From Chryseobacterium vaccae (lineage in GTDB: Bacteria > Bacteroidota > Bacteroidia > Flavobacteriales > Weeksellaceae): a DNA stretch of 64,000 nucleotides. Positions 17,619 to 26,305 of this stretch are shown in pieces. Location of the stretch: NCBI RefSeq assembly GCF_009602705.1, contig NZ_VSWH01000001.1, forward strand, positions 4,203,001 to 4,267,000, written 5' to 3'. Below the pieces are notes generated by a model, which searched no databases, was not told the origin of the DNA, and saw nothing but the letters and a program-made list of their open reading frames with translations. The position numbers and the translations under genes are program-made. Position 1 is the stretch's first letter. Each line of letters begins with the position of its first letter.

Positions 17619-18752
17619 ATGAACCATAATATTACAAAACTCAACACCGTTCTTAATTATGTAAAAGATACCTTCGTCGGGAAAAATGATGTGGTAGATC
17701 TTTTGGGAATCTGCCTTCTGGCAAGAGAAAATGCCTTTCTGTACGGACCTCCCGGAACCGCAAAATCTGCAATCGTAAGAACACTTTCCAACACGGTAAA
17801 AGATGGGAAAAACTTTGAATACCTTTTAACCCGTTTTACAGAGCCGAACGAGATTTTCGGTCCTTTCGATATCAGAAAACTAAAAGAAGGGGAACTTCTT
17901 ACCAACACAGAAGGAATGATGCCGGAAGCCTCTATGGTATTCCTGGATGAGATATTCAATGCCAACTCGGCGATTCTGAACTCTCTGCTGATGGCTTTAA
18001 ACGAAAAGATATTTAAAAGAGGAAAAGAAACCAAACATTTACCGGCATTGATGTTTGTCGGAGCAAGTAACGTTCTTCCTGAAGATGAGGCTCTGAATGC
18101 CTTATTCGACCGTTTCCTGATCAGAATCAATGTAGATTATGTAAATCCTGACCTTCTTCAGCAGGTGCTTTTAGCCGGAAGAAAACTGGAAAATCCGGTG
18201 GAAACGGAAACCCCTGAAATCCTTTCCGGTGAAATTAGAGAACTGCAGAATCTGTGCAGAACTATTGATCTGAAACCTATTTATGAAGTATATCTAAATA
18301 CCATCATCAGCCTCAGAAATACAGGAATTGCCATTTCCGACCGTCGTGCTGTAAAACTACAGAACCTGATCGCTGCAAGTGCTCTGATCTGTGGAAGAAA
18401 CGAAGCAATTCTGTCAGACCTTTGGGTACTGAAACATATCTGGGATACCGAAGAACAGATTGAAATTCTGGAGGGGATCATCAACAGGACCATAGAAAAA
18501 GATGAAAATCCGAAATCCCATCCCCAGGCCATGCAGAATAAAACCCCGAATCCTGAAGAAATCATGAAAGATGTAAAAATTTTGGTTGAAAAATGGAACG
18601 GCGGTGCATTGAGTTTTGAAGAACAGAATGTAATCAAAGATAAGCTGAGATACCTTCAGACCCGCTGCGACTGGATCCGAAATCCGGAACAGAAACAATA
18701 TATTCAACAGGAAATAGAAAGTTTATGGCAGAAAATCCTTCAAAGCGTGTAA
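17619..18752 (+). CDS. MoxR family AAA+ ATPase
   Basis: A 377-residue AAA+ ATPase. Walker A is GPPGTAKS (43-50), Walker B is MVFLDE (D110, E111) followed by the MoxR-typical NANSAILNSLLMALNEKIF, sensor 1 is the Asn in GASNVLPED, and an arginine finger lies in LFDRFLIR (R165). MoxR proteins work with vWA-domain partners as chaperone-like remodellers; here the vWA protein is two genes downstream. The C-terminal 120 residues are an extension with charged helices. Overlap of 28 nt with the next gene indicates translational coupling. It is the motor of the ternary system. Confidence 0.88.
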   Translation: MNHNITKLNTVLNYVKDTFVGKNDVVDLLGICLLARENAFLYGPPGTAKSAIVRTLSNTVKDGKNFEYLLTRFTEPNEIFGPFDIRKLKEGELLTNTEGMMPEASMVFLDEIFNANSAILNSLLMALNEKIFKRGKETKHLPALMFVGASNVLPEDEALNALFDRFLIRINVDYVNPDLLQQVLLAGRKLENPVETETPEILSGEIRELQNLCRTIDLKPIYEVYLNTIISLRNTGIAISDRRAVKLQNLIAASALICGRNEAILSDLWVLKHIWDTEEQIEILEGIINRTIEKDENPKSHPQAMQNKTPNPEEIMKDVKILVEKWNGGALSFEEQNVIKDKLRYLQTRCDWIRNPEQKQYIQQEIESLWQKILQSV

Positions 18753-19468
18753 AAGAATTCTGGGCAGAACTTCCGCGGGCAGATGAAGATTTTTTAGGCT
18801 CAATCCGGGACTGGAAAAATGTTCAGATCGCATTGGAAGAAGATGTGATCTGGATGAAAGGCTTTACCGGAGAACAGGCAGTTTCACCGGAAATTCAGCA
18901 GTTACCTGACTTTTTACTGTATGAATTGAGAGAAGGTCTCTTATTCAGGAAAGATGCTTTGGTTCCCAGTAAAAAAGTGAGAACCGCTTTGCTATGGACG
19001 CCTATTGATAAAGCTTTACGGCTTACTTTTCCACCGTCCAACCAGAATTTTTTTGGAATTGATGAAAAAGTAAAGGTCAGACTGGTTCCAAGTGAGGAAG
19101 AACAGCCTGTTATTGCCTTATTAAGCCTTATGGATGAGATTAAAGAAGCAATAATTGCCTTCCCGAAATTTAAACTGGAAAAAATAGACTGGACGGTTAT
19201 TAATGATAAAGCCCTGTTTTTAGGAACACCATTATTAAGCCTTCCGGGGAAAACCCTTTGGATGAAAGACCATCATCTTCTTCCGGCGGGTTATGATTTT
19301 GAATTTAAAAATTTAAGCACTCTGTTACAGAGAAAATATAATGCAGCTCAGGACATGTGGCTTTTATGGAATGAAAACGGAAGTGTTTTACCTCTTGATA
19401 AAACCGATTTCCGTAAACTTTCCGTAAGCTCATTTCGTCTGACTGAAAAATCAAAGGAATGGATCTGA
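18725..19468 (+). CDS. MoxR-vWA-beta-propeller ternary system protein
   Basis: A 247-residue soluble protein without enzyme motifs. It starts inside the moxR 3' end and overlaps the vWA gene by 10 nt. Content such as LWTPIDKALRLTFPP and DMWLLWNENGSVLPLDKTDF suggests a mixed alpha/beta adaptor. In the described ternary systems the protein between MoxR and the vWA protein belongs to the bpX-type families; the assignment here rests on position and size, not on a motif that I can verify. Confidence 0.6.
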   Translation: MAENPSKRVKEFWAELPRADEDFLGSIRDWKNVQIALEEDVIWMKGFTGEQAVSPEIQQLPDFLLYELREGLLFRKDALVPSKKVRTALLWTPIDKALRLTFPPSNQNFFGIDEKVKVRLVPSEEEQPVIALLSLMDEIKEAIIAFPKFKLEKIDWTVINDKALFLGTPLLSLPGKTLWMKDHHLLPAGYDFEFKNLSTLLQRKYNAAQDMWLLWNENGSVLPLDKTDFRKLSVSSFRLTEKSKEWI

Positions 19469-21849
19469 ACGAATATTTCCAATCATACCAAAACTATTTC
19501 TGGGAATGGACTACCGATAAAGATGTTCCGGATCCCACAGGCTATCATGAAAACAACCTTATCATCATTCCGAATGTAGGGGCGGTAGCGTATAGACCTT
19601 ACATTATGGAAATTCTGAAAGAGTTGATGCTGCAGGGGTTCCCGCCCTTCGGAGCATTATTGCTGGTGCTGTATGCCTCTCAGGATGGATACCTGAATTT
19701 AGACGGAATATATTATTATCTGAATAAAGTACAGACGGAAAGCAAAGAGGAAGTCCGTTTGGATATAGAATCAGGATTTAAATTTCTTGAAAACCTGAAA
19801 AATCTGGGACCGCGTTATAAAACCGGACAAAATAGGATTATGCTTTTACAGACCCTGTTCAGACATACTCCGCGTTTGGTGAGATCCTCTACAAGTGCAG
19901 ACATGATCTTAAAAGGATTTGCCAGAAGACCTCACAGCCTTGCCGATTCGGCAGAGAAAAAAGAGTTGACAGATGCCGTTAAAATAAAAGACATCCGCAC
20001 GTTAGCGATATTAAATGAGAAATTTCCGTCGGTAGAATCCATCATCAATGTCATGAAAGGGACCGTTGATATTCCTGAGCTGGAAGATGAAGTGGCCGAA
20101 GAAGAAACTACTGTTGAAACCAATAAAGATTTCATTCAGGAACTGATTGAAGAACCAAAAACTTTTCAGGTAGGAAGCCTGATCAAAAGAATCTGGAGCG
20201 GCCTGAAAATTCCTATGCGTCATCTTTCTCCCGGAGAACAGCCCATCGGAGGAATTTCTGATATGACGAATAAAGGAGAGCTTCATCGGATGCTTTTATC
20301 AGAATTTGCCAATGAAGATGATGTTTTCATGAACCGTGTTGCTAATAATGAAGCATTATATATCCAGCGGGAAATTCCGCCTGAAGAAAATATCTTTGAA
20401 AGAATTATTTTAATTGATACTTCTATAAAAAACTGGGGAACCCCAAAAGTATTAGCATTTGCCTCAGCTATTGCCGTGATCAAACATCCCAAAGCCCACT
20501 CCGAATGTAAAGTTTTTGCATTAGGACAAACTATTGTGCCGGTTTCTCTGGATAAGGTGGAAGAAGTAGTAGAAAACCTCAACCATGTAAGTCCGGTACT
20601 GGAGGCTTCCCAGGCTCTGGAAAAGTTCTTTGAAGAAGATCACAAAGAAAAGGATCTTGAAGTTTTTTTCATTACTCATCAGGATAATCTTGCTAACCAT
20701 AAATTACAGAAAGTAATTAACGAAAACAGAGACCGTCTGAAATTTCTTGTAACAACTTCTGCAGACGGAGAACTGAATTTCTACAAACATCATAAAGGAA
20801 CAAGAAAACATATTCAAAAGATTCTGCTTCCGTTGAAAGAGTTGTGGGCGAATCCTCCACAGAGAAGATCGAAGGCTCCTCAGGATTCCCGTAACGGAAA
20901 GAAAACAGATCTTCCGTTGAATTATCCAATCCTGTTTCCTTCTCCGGTTGGCCAGATTGCCCAGTTCATGTATGAAGGAGAATACTTTATTTTAAGCAGC
21001 AAAAAGCAGCTGCTCCGAACTTATCTGTCTGATAATTATTACAACAGGGAGTATTATGACCGTCATAAAACCCATCATGGCTGCGAGGTTCTGTTTGAAA
21101 ATATCTCTATAAGGCCCAAAGGACAGTTTGCCTTGGCAAAAAACAAACAGCAGCAGTTCATCCTGTGTCAGTATCAGCCGGATAAAAAGCTGATTTCAAA
21201 GTTAAACCTGAACACCAAAGAATATTCAGAACTGAATATTACGGGAAAAATTATTCCACAGGAATTTAAGCTGGTTTATTTTAACAGGAATTTTTATCTG
21301 TTTTACGCGAAAGCTCCCTGGATTTCCGAAATTAACTTAGAAGGAAATATCTCTATTGAACAGGTTAAAAATGATGAAGAGATTGCCAGAAGCTATTCTA
21401 AGATAGAAATAGAACTGAGTAAATTATCCTCCGGAATCAGAGTTCTAAGCAGTTTCAACAGAATCGGGATCAATTCGGAAAATAAGCTGGTGATTTCCAA
21501 CCATGAATTGCATAAAAATTATGTCAACACACTGACCTTGCGTAAAAATAAGCATCAGATAAAAATTTTTGCAGGTAAGAATAAAAACAAATTCAGTTTT
21601 TCCGATGGAAGCGACATCATTACAGATTCCCGAGGGGTGCTGACATTTAAAAGCAGTAACAAAAATATTCCGGAATTTTATATTCCTTCTGCAGAAAATA
21701 GTTTTCTGGCGATGGCTGCAGATACCGAATTTAGTGGTTCCGAATATTTCCTGCCGGATCACACTCTGCTAAAGGTGAGAAAAATGGAAGATATGTATGA
21801 AGAGTATTTGAAAAGATTTATAGATCAGATTGTGGAATATGGAACTTAG
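19459..21849 (+). CDS. vWA domain protein with C-terminal beta-propeller-like region
   Basis: A 796-residue protein. Residues 1-240 are helical; a von Willebrand factor A domain starts at IILIDTSIKNWG (D320, S322). The MIDAS DxSxS is degenerate, with Lys324 in place of the last Ser, so metal binding may be weakened. The C-terminal half (about 475-770) has repeated beta-strand blades with aromatic ends (GEYFILSSKKQLLRTY, GQFALAKNKQQQFILCQYQPDKKLIS, FYLFYAKAPWISEI), as expected for a beta-propeller. MoxR partners of this type couple ATP use to target remodelling. It is the likely substrate-recognition subunit of the operon. Confidence 0.8.
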   Translation: MDLNEYFQSYQNYFWEWTTDKDVPDPTGYHENNLIIIPNVGAVAYRPYIMEILKELMLQGFPPFGALLLVLYASQDGYLNLDGIYYYLNKVQTESKEEVRLDIESGFKFLENLKNLGPRYKTGQNRIMLLQTLFRHTPRLVRSSTSADMILKGFARRPHSLADSAEKKELTDAVKIKDIRTLAILNEKFPSVESIINVMKGTVDIPELEDEVAEEETTVETNKDFIQELIEEPKTFQVGSLIKRIWSGLKIPMRHLSPGEQPIGGISDMTNKGELHRMLLSEFANEDDVFMNRVANNEALYIQREIPPEENIFERIILIDTSIKNWGTPKVLAFASAIAVIKHPKAHSECKVFALGQTIVPVSLDKVEEVVENLNHVSPVLEASQALEKFFEEDHKEKDLEVFFITHQDNLANHKLQKVINENRDRLKFLVTTSADGELNFYKHHKGTRKHIQKILLPLKELWANPPQRRSKAPQDSRNGKKTDLPLNYPILFPSPVGQIAQFMYEGEYFILSSKKQLLRTYLSDNYYNREYYDRHKTHHGCEVLFENISIRPKGQFALAKNKQQQFILCQYQPDKKLISKLNLNTKEYSELNITGKIIPQEFKLVYFNRNFYLFYAKAPWISEINLEGNISIEQVKNDEEIARSYSKIEIELSKLSSGIRVLSSFNRIGINSENKLVISNHELHKNYVNTLTLRKNKHQIKIFAGKNKNKFSFSDGSDIITDSRGVLTFKSSNKNIPEFYIPSAENSFLAMAADTEFSGSEYFLPDHTLLKVRKMEDMYEEYLKRFIDQIVEYGT

Positions 21850-23557
21850 AATAAAACCTTTTCCGAAGAATAATTATCCTAAAAAAGGGCTTTTAATAAA
21901 AGGTTCCTCACCATTCACATGGTTATATGAGATGGAAACTTTAGGCATAGATCTTGATCATGTCCGCTCTTTTGCGATTCCTTCCAACGAGCCGAACGGA
22001 ATATATGGGTGTTTCCTCATATTTAACGGTTCTGCTCCTGATGAGATCGGACGAAATGCTTATTTTCAGTGTGTGGATGGCAAATTGTTTATTCCAGAGA
22101 ATACGATTTTCTATCCCAAAGTAAATCCTGAAGACTGGCTGAATACAGATGCGGAATTTCTGATTATGCATCCTGAATTTGGTATGGTGAAATTAAATGA
22201 AGAGATCGACTGGATCTCATTAATTCAGCATCCGGAACAGTCAAAAGATACAATCCGAAAACCATCCAACGGGGTAAAGATTCCCCAGAAAATTGAGAGC
22301 TATACCGTAGAAATGGACGATGACCAAGTTCTGGAAGCTCTTGAGAAACCGAAGACCGAGGAAGAATGGATGAAAAGCCTGCCTTTCGATCTGAAAAAAG
22401 TAATGGCCGGCAATAAAAAAGAGATTGAAAAATACCTGAACTATATTGAAAAATACCCTGACAGGGCTGTAGATCTCGGAGTTCCGCTGGATGTGATGGG
22501 AACCTCAAGAGGAGATGGTTTCGGGAATTTTAAATTTGGAAATCCCTGGCTGGATAAGCTTTTTGGAGGAAAAGAAAATGCAAGCGGTTCCGGGCGGGAT
22601 TACCGCTGGGTTTTCTGGGTAATTTTACTGGCAATCGGCCTGGTCAGCATGTTTAGGCATTGGGGTGAAAGTGAGCCTGCAAAAAATGCTACAGCTTCCT
22701 CAGGTGAAATTTATACAGGACCGGGCAAAGAGCAGGATCCGAATCTAATGAAGCCTGTGGTAGCTTATCAGTCAGGCGTTACTGATATTGATATGAAAAT
22801 AGATTCTATGTACGGCCGGAAAAGACGTGAGCTGATGCAGGAAAGTGTTTTGGCCAACATGATGTACCATAATCCAAAAAAAGAAACCACCTACAAGGAA
22901 TATCTGGATAAAGGAGGAAGGCCTATTGAAAACATTTATAAAGATATTGATGGCATAAAAGCTAAAGTCAAAACATCTGAAGATTCCCTTAAAAAAGTGT
23001 ACCGCAAGAGAATTACAGAATATATCGGGCAGAATGAAGCGGGCTACCGGCAGAAAATTAAAGATTCCATCAAAAAAGCCAATCCCGGAAAAGCTGTAGA
23101 CAATGGAACTGTGAAAACAGTCTGGAAGAAAAAGCAGGTGCTGGTGGAAGATTCGCTGGGCCGTCTTTACGGAACAAAAGAATATGCTGATACACCGGTT
23201 TATAAGAATGAAAATTCAGACATTGGCGAAATAGAAATTAAGAAGCCTTATCAGAAGCAGAACATTTCCTTTTCGGATATTTTCTGGCTGATTGTAGCCA
23301 TGACAGGAGCTGTTGGTCTCTACTCCTTCATTATTAAAAAAAGATCCCTGAACGTTGGTGGAGATCATGTTCCGGGCGGAGTCAAGATTTTCCTGATGAT
23401 TGTTCTGGTAGCCATGCTGGCCTATATTTTCTATCCTTTGATTGAAATGTACGGTTACAACTGGTTCGTATGGATTCTCATCATTTGCGTTATACTCCTT
23501 CTTTACCGTTTGTTCAGTGAAGATAAAACCATTTTAAAATCAGATAAAGATGAATAG
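21839..23557 (+). CDS. Ternary-system membrane protein (bpX-like)
   Basis: A 572-residue protein. The N-terminal 160 residues are globular (IKPFPKNNYPKKGLLIKGSSPFTWLYEMETLG... a pattern that I associate with bpX-type domains of the ternary systems), then an acidic linker, a transmembrane segment (about 257-278), a charged helical periplasmic or cytoplasmic region and three closely spaced membrane segments at the C-terminus (from about 470). ATG 21839 overlaps the stop of the vWA gene, giving a coupled start. Likely the membrane platform of the complex. Confidence 0.65.
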   Translation: MELRIKPFPKNNYPKKGLLIKGSSPFTWLYEMETLGIDLDHVRSFAIPSNEPNGIYGCFLIFNGSAPDEIGRNAYFQCVDGKLFIPENTIFYPKVNPEDWLNTDAEFLIMHPEFGMVKLNEEIDWISLIQHPEQSKDTIRKPSNGVKIPQKIESYTVEMDDDQVLEALEKPKTEEEWMKSLPFDLKKVMAGNKKEIEKYLNYIEKYPDRAVDLGVPLDVMGTSRGDGFGNFKFGNPWLDKLFGGKENASGSGRDYRWVFWVILLAIGLVSMFRHWGESEPAKNATASSGEIYTGPGKEQDPNLMKPVVAYQSGVTDIDMKIDSMYGRKRRELMQESVLANMMYHNPKKETTYKEYLDKGGRPIENIYKDIDGIKAKVKTSEDSLKKVYRKRITEYIGQNEAGYRQKIKDSIKKANPGKAVDNGTVKTVWKKKQVLVEDSLGRLYGTKEYADTPVYKNENSDIGEIEIKKPYQKQNISFSDIFWLIVAMTGAVGLYSFIIKKRSLNVGGDHVPGGVKIFLMIVLVAMLAYIFYPLIEMYGYNWFVWILIICVILLLYRLFSEDKTILKSDKDE

Positions 23558-24566
23558 GCAGAAGTTTATAGATAAATTCATGGCGGCATTTTTCATTCTG
23601 GCGATCCTTAAGATCATCGGAATTCTGGCGCAGCTTTTTCATCAGAGTTTTTGGGAGGTAATATGGACCCTGGTTGTTTTCGCTTTTGTGGCCATTATGA
23701 TTTTTGCCGTTCTGCTTCGTCTTGAAAAGAAAGAAAAAGGACAAAATTCATCAGGAGGAAAGAGCAGGGGAGGAAGTGTCTATGTAGAAACCTCTATTTT
23801 TGATAAGATCAGAAATAAATACGAAGAGCTGGCAGAAAAGTACATCGCAGAAAAGGATTACAAAAAAGCGGCAAAAGTTTATATGAATCTTCTTCAGGAT
23901 CATTACCGAGGGGCAAGAACATTGGAAGACGGAGGCTTTTATACCGAAGCAGCAGTTGTTTATCTTAAAAAACTGAAGAACAGAACAGATGCTGCAGCCT
24001 GCTATGAAAAAGCAAAGCAGTACAAAAAAGCTATTGACCTTTACAAAGAACTTGAACAAAAAGAAAAAGTGGGTGACCTGTACAGGATCATCAACGATAT
24101 AAAAAATTCCAATACCTATTATCAGATGGTGGTGGATGATTATGTGAGCAACAGCCAGATGGTGAAAGGCTCTCTGATCTACCGCAAAAAAATGGAAATG
24201 CCGGAAGAAGCACAAAAAATCCTGCTGAAAGGCTGGGAAGAAAACAAGGATGCTTTCAACTGCCTGAATAATTATTTTGCGAATATCTTTGATGTGAAAC
24301 AGCTCGAACATTCCATTCAGGAACTCTATCAGAAGACACCTGAAGATAAAAAGATCATTTACCTTGATGCCATGAAGCATGAATTTAAAAAAGATCCGAA
24401 GCTTCAGACAGCAACCCGGAACATCGCTTACGAAATCATCACCGAAAAGGTAGCAGGACATTCCGAAATTGTCAACGAACTGAAACATTTTAATCCGGAT
24501 GATGAGGTGATCCTGAAAGATATTTCCAGATATAAGACAGGACGGAATAAGATGTTCAGGAATTAA
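23550..24566 (+). CDS. Membrane-anchored TPR-like repeat protein
   Basis: A 338-residue protein with two N-terminal membrane segments (about 9-28 and 34-55) followed by tetratricopeptide-like helical hairpins: EKYIAEKDYKKAAKVYMNLLQ, GFYTEAAVVYLKKLKNRTDAAACYEKAKQYKKAIDLYKEL. It overlaps the previous gene by 8 nt and is the last gene of the operon. TPR proteins serve as assembly scaffolds, which fits a role in holding the MoxR/vWA complex at the membrane. Confidence 0.75.
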   Translation: MNRQKFIDKFMAAFFILAILKIIGILAQLFHQSFWEVIWTLVVFAFVAIMIFAVLLRLEKKEKGQNSSGGKSRGGSVYVETSIFDKIRNKYEELAEKYIAEKDYKKAAKVYMNLLQDHYRGARTLEDGGFYTEAAVVYLKKLKNRTDAAACYEKAKQYKKAIDLYKELEQKEKVGDLYRIINDIKNSNTYYQMVVDDYVSNSQMVKGSLIYRKKMEMPEEAQKILLKGWEENKDAFNCLNNYFANIFDVKQLEHSIQELYQKTPEDKKIIYLDAMKHEFKKDPKLQTATRNIAYEIITEKVAGHSEIVNELKHFNPDDEVILKDISRYKTGRNKMFRN

Positions 24567-24620
24567 TGCTTTTTAAAAGTTAAAAGGTAAAAAGATTTCA
24601 TTGAAGCATTATACCTAAAA

Positions 24621-24680
24621 AAGTATCTTTGATGTTTCCTTAATTGATCTTAAAACTTAAAGAGTCTTAATGGTTCAAAT
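24621..24680 (+). repeat. Promoter/leader repeat (copy with TATCTTTG)
   Basis: TATCTTTG (24624-24631), then TTTCCTTAATT, CTTAAAACTTA and TCTTAATGGTT. The same succession recurs at 30575-30640 upstream of the RNA ligase gene and in shortened form around 7601-7668. Copies sit directly before genes, so it probably is a mobilised promoter plus leader. Confidence 0.6.
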
Positions 24681-24954
24681 AAAAATAAAAATGGATCACA
24701 CCAACAAATACCTTTATTTAAAGCACGAAGGCAAAAATGCATATAAGATCGTTCTTGAAGCTACAGGAAATGGGAAAATGCCTTTGCAGGGAGTAAAGAA
24801 AATCAGAGAAATATTTCCGTTTCTTTCTCTAGCCGAAGCCAAGGAAATTGTCGTCATTGCAACTTCTGAGTACAAAAGCTTATATGATTATCCGGGAAGC
24901 TTATTCAAAGAGCTGGAAGAGTTAAATGATTCAACAAACGAGTCGTCTATTTGA
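24670..24954 (+). CDS. Small protein resembling the ribosomal protein L7/L12 C-terminal domain
   Basis: A 94-residue protein (87 if translation begins at the second ATG, 24691). GNGKMPLQGVKKIREIFPFLSLAEAKEIV follows the pattern of the L7/L12 C-terminal domain, where KIxVIKxVRExTGLGLKEAKxLV binds translation factors on the ribosome stalk. The N-terminal dimerisation domain of L12 is absent. In this neighbourhood it could recruit a factor to or from the ribosome, or mimic the stalk. Homology is judged by eye and moderate; a structure comparison would decide. Confidence 0.5.
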   Translation: MVQIKIKMDHTNKYLYLKHEGKNAYKIVLEATGNGKMPLQGVKKIREIFPFLSLAEAKEIVVIATSEYKSLYDYPGSLFKELEELNDSTNESSI

Positions 24955-25045
24955 GATCTCAAAAAAACAAGCTAATCAAGGCTTCTGAGCCATTATTTTT
25001 ATTCGCCTACCTTGTGAAGATTATCAATTAATTAAGAAAAAGATT

Positions 25046-25053
25046 TATCTTTG
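25046..25053 (+). promoter_or_regulatory. -7 element of small-ORF transcript 1
   Basis: TATCTTTG, 12 nt before the ATG of a 42-codon frame; together with the terminator at 25223 it defines a transcript of about 190 nt. Confidence 0.5.
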
Positions 25054-25065
25054 CGCCATAAAAAT

Positions 25066-25194
25066 ATGAAACTACAAAGAACACATATCAATGCAGAACT
25101 ATGCGAAAGCCCTTCAATAAAGGGATTATTCGTGTATGATTGGATGATATTGAGTGAGGCGAAATGTGCATTCTTTGGAAATTATTTACAGTGA
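25066..25194 (+). CDS. Possible 42-residue small protein 1
   Basis: A 42-codon frame placed neatly between a -7 element and a rho-independent terminator. The peptide has Cys, Trp and Phe but no known motif. Its transcript resembles the following one: both carry GTAAAAAT...ATAG and then a terminator beginning CGCCTC. Whether the RNA or the peptide is the product cannot be told from sequence. Confidence 0.35.
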   Translation: MKLQRTHINAELCESPSIKGLFVYDWMILSEAKCAFFGNYLQ

Positions 25195-25222
25195 ACCCGT
25201 AAAAATTTTATCAAAATATAGC

Positions 25223-25252
25223 AAAAACGCCTCGGTTGCCGGGGCGTTTTTT
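25223..25252 (+). terminator. Terminator of small-ORF transcript 1
   Basis: AAAAACGCC/GGCGTTTTT stem with T6 tail. Confidence 0.85.
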
Positions 25253-25503
25253 GTGTTTTCAGGGCAAAAATTATTTAGAACGAAAAAAAATAACCATAGA
25301 AGTAAAAATTTTTTAATTAACAATGAACAATTAATAAGAAAATAAAGCGTGATAAGTAACCCAGTGAGAGACAGTCATTTAGGTATTTAAGAGATCTGCA
25401 ATCTATTGCAGATAGGAATTTTCTATTCTGAATTTTAATTGTAATTAATTGATTTTCAAATAGTTAATTGAAAAATAAATTTGCAGGTTTCAAAATTTCA
25501 TAT
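25253..25503. other. A+T-rich spacer without recognised gene
   Basis: Only short frames occur; the strand contains a small inverted repeat ATCTGCAATCTATTGCAGAT (25390-25410 region) that could be an operator. Nothing else is seen. Confidence 0.5.
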
Positions 25504-25575
25504 TTACTTTGCAACCGAAAATTGAAAGCAACAGGTTTTCAGGATTCATTTAATAATTTAAAAACAAACAGTACA

Positions 25576-25698
25576 ATGCTACAATTACATAACATACAAA
25601 GTCAGTTTTCAAAACTACACGGACAAGAACCGATGGAGCTGTGGTATGCGAATATTCTTGATTGTGGATTTATTGATAAAAGGTGCTTATATACGTAG
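25576..25698 (+). CDS. Possible 40-residue small protein 2
   Basis: A 40-codon frame behind a promoter-like TTACTTTGCA (25504-25513) and before a strong terminator. It begins MLQLHNIQSQFSKLHG and ends in a Cys-containing stretch. The arrangement repeats that of small-ORF transcript 1, so the two may be a tandem duplication that has diverged strongly. Peptide function unknown; the transcript may act as RNA. Confidence 0.35.
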   Translation: MLQLHNIQSQFSKLHGQEPMELWYANILDCGFIDKRCLYT

Positions 25699-25730
25699 GT
25701 CTCTCATGACCTGACACGTAAAAATATAGT

Positions 25731-25760
25731 AAGCGCCTCCCGAAAAGAGGCGCTTTTTTT
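25731..25760 (+). terminator. Terminator of small-ORF transcript 2
   Basis: Perfect 9-bp stem AAGCGCCTC/GAGGCGCTT followed by T7. The first tRNA-like gene of the array begins only 3 nt later. Confidence 0.9.
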
Positions 25761-25762
25761 AT

Positions 25763-25837
25763 GGTTTCTTTAGCTTATTTGGTAAAGCGCCGGTCTGTGG
25801 AACCGGAGAACAGGGTTCGATCCCCGGAGATACCCCA
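25763..25837 (+). tRNA. tRNA-His-like (GTG)
   Basis: Anticodon stem CCGGT/ACCGG with loop CTGTGGA gives GTG. Acceptor GGTTTCT/AGATACC has one mismatch, T-stem CAGGG/CCCGG one mismatch, and the extra 5' G-1 pair typical of tRNA-His is not evident. D region ATTTGGTAAA has the GG pair. Confidence 0.65.
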
Positions 25838-25845
25838 AATAAAAA

Positions 25846-25919
25846 GATCCTATAGCTCAATTGGTTAGAGCGTCGGCCTGATACGTCGAAGGTTGAAGGT
25901 TCAAGTCCTTCTGGGATTA
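25846..25919 (+). tRNA. tRNA-Ile-like (GAT)
   Basis: Anticodon loop CTGATAC gives GAT. T-arm GAAGG-TTCAAGT-CCTTC is perfect. Acceptor GATCCTA/TGGGATT begins with a G1-T72 wobble instead of a Watson-Crick pair. D-arm AGCTCAATTGGTTAGAGC is canonical. Confidence 0.75.
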
Positions 25920-25927
25920 CAAAAAAT

Positions 25928-25999
25928 GGTCTATTGAGGTAATGGCTAACCTGCCCGACTGTCTCTTGGGCACTGCGGGTTCGATTCCCTTATGGAGTA
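25928..25999 (+). tRNA. tRNA-Asp-like (GTC)
   Basis: Anticodon stem CCCGA/TTGGG with loop CTGTCTC gives GTC, but T stands at position 37 where a purine is expected. Acceptor GGTCTAT/ATGGAGT has a G-G mismatch at pair 2 and the T-stem has one mismatch. Likely not a normal decoding tRNA. Confidence 0.55.
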
Positions 26000-26039
26000 C
26001 AAAAGTGAAATGGTCAACAGCCATTCACAAATGATAAAC

Positions 26040-26113
26040 GATTTCGTAGCTCAAGTGGTTAGAGTATCGGTTTCATAAGCCGAAGGTTGAAGGTTCGAGT
26101 CCTTCCGAAATTA
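26040..26113 (+). tRNA. tRNA-Met-like (CAT)
   Basis: Loop TTCATAA gives CAT; T-arm GAAGG-TTCGAGT-CCTTC and D-arm are canonical. Acceptor GATTTCG/CGAAATT again begins with a G1-T72 wobble, as in the Ile-like gene. CAT could also be read as an Ile2 (lysidine) anticodon; the body resembles elongator tRNA. Confidence 0.75.
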
Positions 26114-26120
26114 CAAAAAT

Positions 26121-26192
26121 GATTCTGTAGCTCAATGGTAGAGCGCTGGTCTGTTAAACCAGAAGTTGAAAGTTCGAGTCTTTCCGGAATCG
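26121..26192 (+). tRNA. tRNA-Asn (GTT)
   Basis: Acceptor GATTCTG/CGGAATC, D-arm AGCTCAATGGTAGAGC, anticodon stem CTGGT/ACCAG with loop CTGTTAA (GTT), T-arm GAAAG-TTCGAGT-CTTTC are all regular. This copy could be a functional tRNA-Asn. Confidence 0.82.
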
Positions 26193-26230
26193 CGGATAAT
26201 TAAATGTTAATTGTTTCAAAAGAGAAGAAG

Positions 26231-26290
26231 AAAGGGTTTGTCAAGAGCAGAAGATCTTTACGCCAAAACACAATACAGACAGACTTTTTC
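26231..26290 (+). ncRNA. Covarying hairpin element h1
   Basis: GTTTGTC (26236-26242) pairs with GACAGAC (26278-26284) and the stem extends through A-rich flanks. The apical part holds AAGAGCAGAAGATCTTTAC. Elements h2 and h3 have the same motif with compensating stem changes. Confidence 0.6.
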
Positions 26291-26305
26291 TTACCTCAAA
26301 AATGA

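Noticed and set aside
23751..24488. A 245-codon minus-strand frame
   Set aside because: It is the antisense of the TPR-like gene with Phe/His-rich composition, a shadow of Glu/Lys-rich coding sequence.
25046..25760. tmRNA or RNase P RNA
   Set aside because: No tRNA-Ala-like acceptor with GGGG, no tag frame, and no conserved RNase P core; the units are short and have ordinary terminators.
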